Assembly (NCBI RefSeq): GCF_024679245.1
Contig: NC_090176.1
Location: 46,085,086 to 46,149,085 of the forward strand
Direction: 5' to 3'
DNA: 64,000 nt
Origin: Pseudorasbora parva
Lineage: Eukaryota > Chordata > Actinopteri > Cypriniformes > Gobionidae
The translations under genes were made by a program, and so were the position numbers. How positions within the stretch are numbered: position 1 is the first letter of the stretch; each line of letters opens with the position of its first letter. The notes beneath the pieces were generated by a model. That model made no database searches and was not told the DNA's origin. It was given only the letters and a program-made list of their open reading frames with translations. This document shows, piece after piece, positions 63,988 through 64,000 of this stretch.

Positions 63988-64000
63988 GGGTGCGTTCACA

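Larger units (their letters stand above)
61829..64000. other. upstream intron, partial
   Basis: Holds the MITE above, an (ATTAA)n run and the 8-bp tandem at the right edge. No C1-domain exon (His and Cys ligands) was found in it. Confidence 0.5.

Noticed and set aside
63793..63999. Arg-Glu-Thr/Asp repeat protein on the minus strand
   Set aside because: Octamer tandem repeat read in frame; no start context or domain.

Overview
The window is vertebrate, almost certainly teleost and most likely cyprinid (zebrafish or carp relative). It is AT-rich and packed with short DNA transposons, TTAA- and TA-flanked MITEs, Tc1-like elements and very long (TA)n and (CA)n arrays. Nearly all of it lies inside one split gene on the minus strand. 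Species and copy (for example an a or b paralogue) cannot be fixed from sequence alone.

The gene is a tensin, best matched by tensin-1 (tns1). Fourteen coding exons read leftward from 61828 to 20718, all with AG/GT boundaries and fully compatible phases (1189 nt, 396 codons plus 1 nt). In order they encode the tail of an N-terminal C1 zinc-finger domain (61790-61828), a basic and serine-rich linker (48278-48319 and 38819-38868), the PTEN-like phosphatase domain (35311-35482 to 30353-30436) and the PTEN-type C2 domain (26937-27049 to 20718-20834). The active-site loop reads HNKGNRGRTG: Asn stands where PTEN-type enzymes have the catalytic Cys, so this is a pseudophosphatase. The rest of the C1 domain lies beyond the right edge. 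The long middle region and the SH2 and PTB domains lie beyond the left edge. Bases 1-20717 therefore look like one large intron, and 61829-64000 like part of another. A GC-rich island at about 42090-42560 holds a good candidate for an alternative first exon (ATG at 42168, donor after 42088), which would splice in phase to 38868 and give a protein without C1.

All other recognisable content is mobile or simple-sequence DNA. The Tc1-like element at 59106-60734 has about 215-bp inverted repeats and a DD34E transposase broken by one frameshift, and it sits inside a (TA)n array. Three older Tc1-like remnants lie at 32880-33430, 42985-43410 and 57950-58251, and an internally deleted Tc1 derivative at 46357-46920. 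Two copies (6798-7328 and 45211-45725) of a roughly 0.5-kb element have imperfect inverted ends and 11-bp target duplications, and carry a piece of a RecQ-like helicase reading frame. This is the least ordinary mobile element in the window. A 1.2-kb element with about 65-bp inverted ends lies at 8874-10084, and several TTAA-flanked and TA-flanked MITEs are delimited base by base.

I found no operon, CRISPR array, toxin or viral gene, tRNA or rRNA gene, and no convincing undescribed multi-gene system. The observations worth following are the alternative promoter, the 11-bp-TSD element with captured helicase sequence, and a few unexplained duplicated or palindromic segments.
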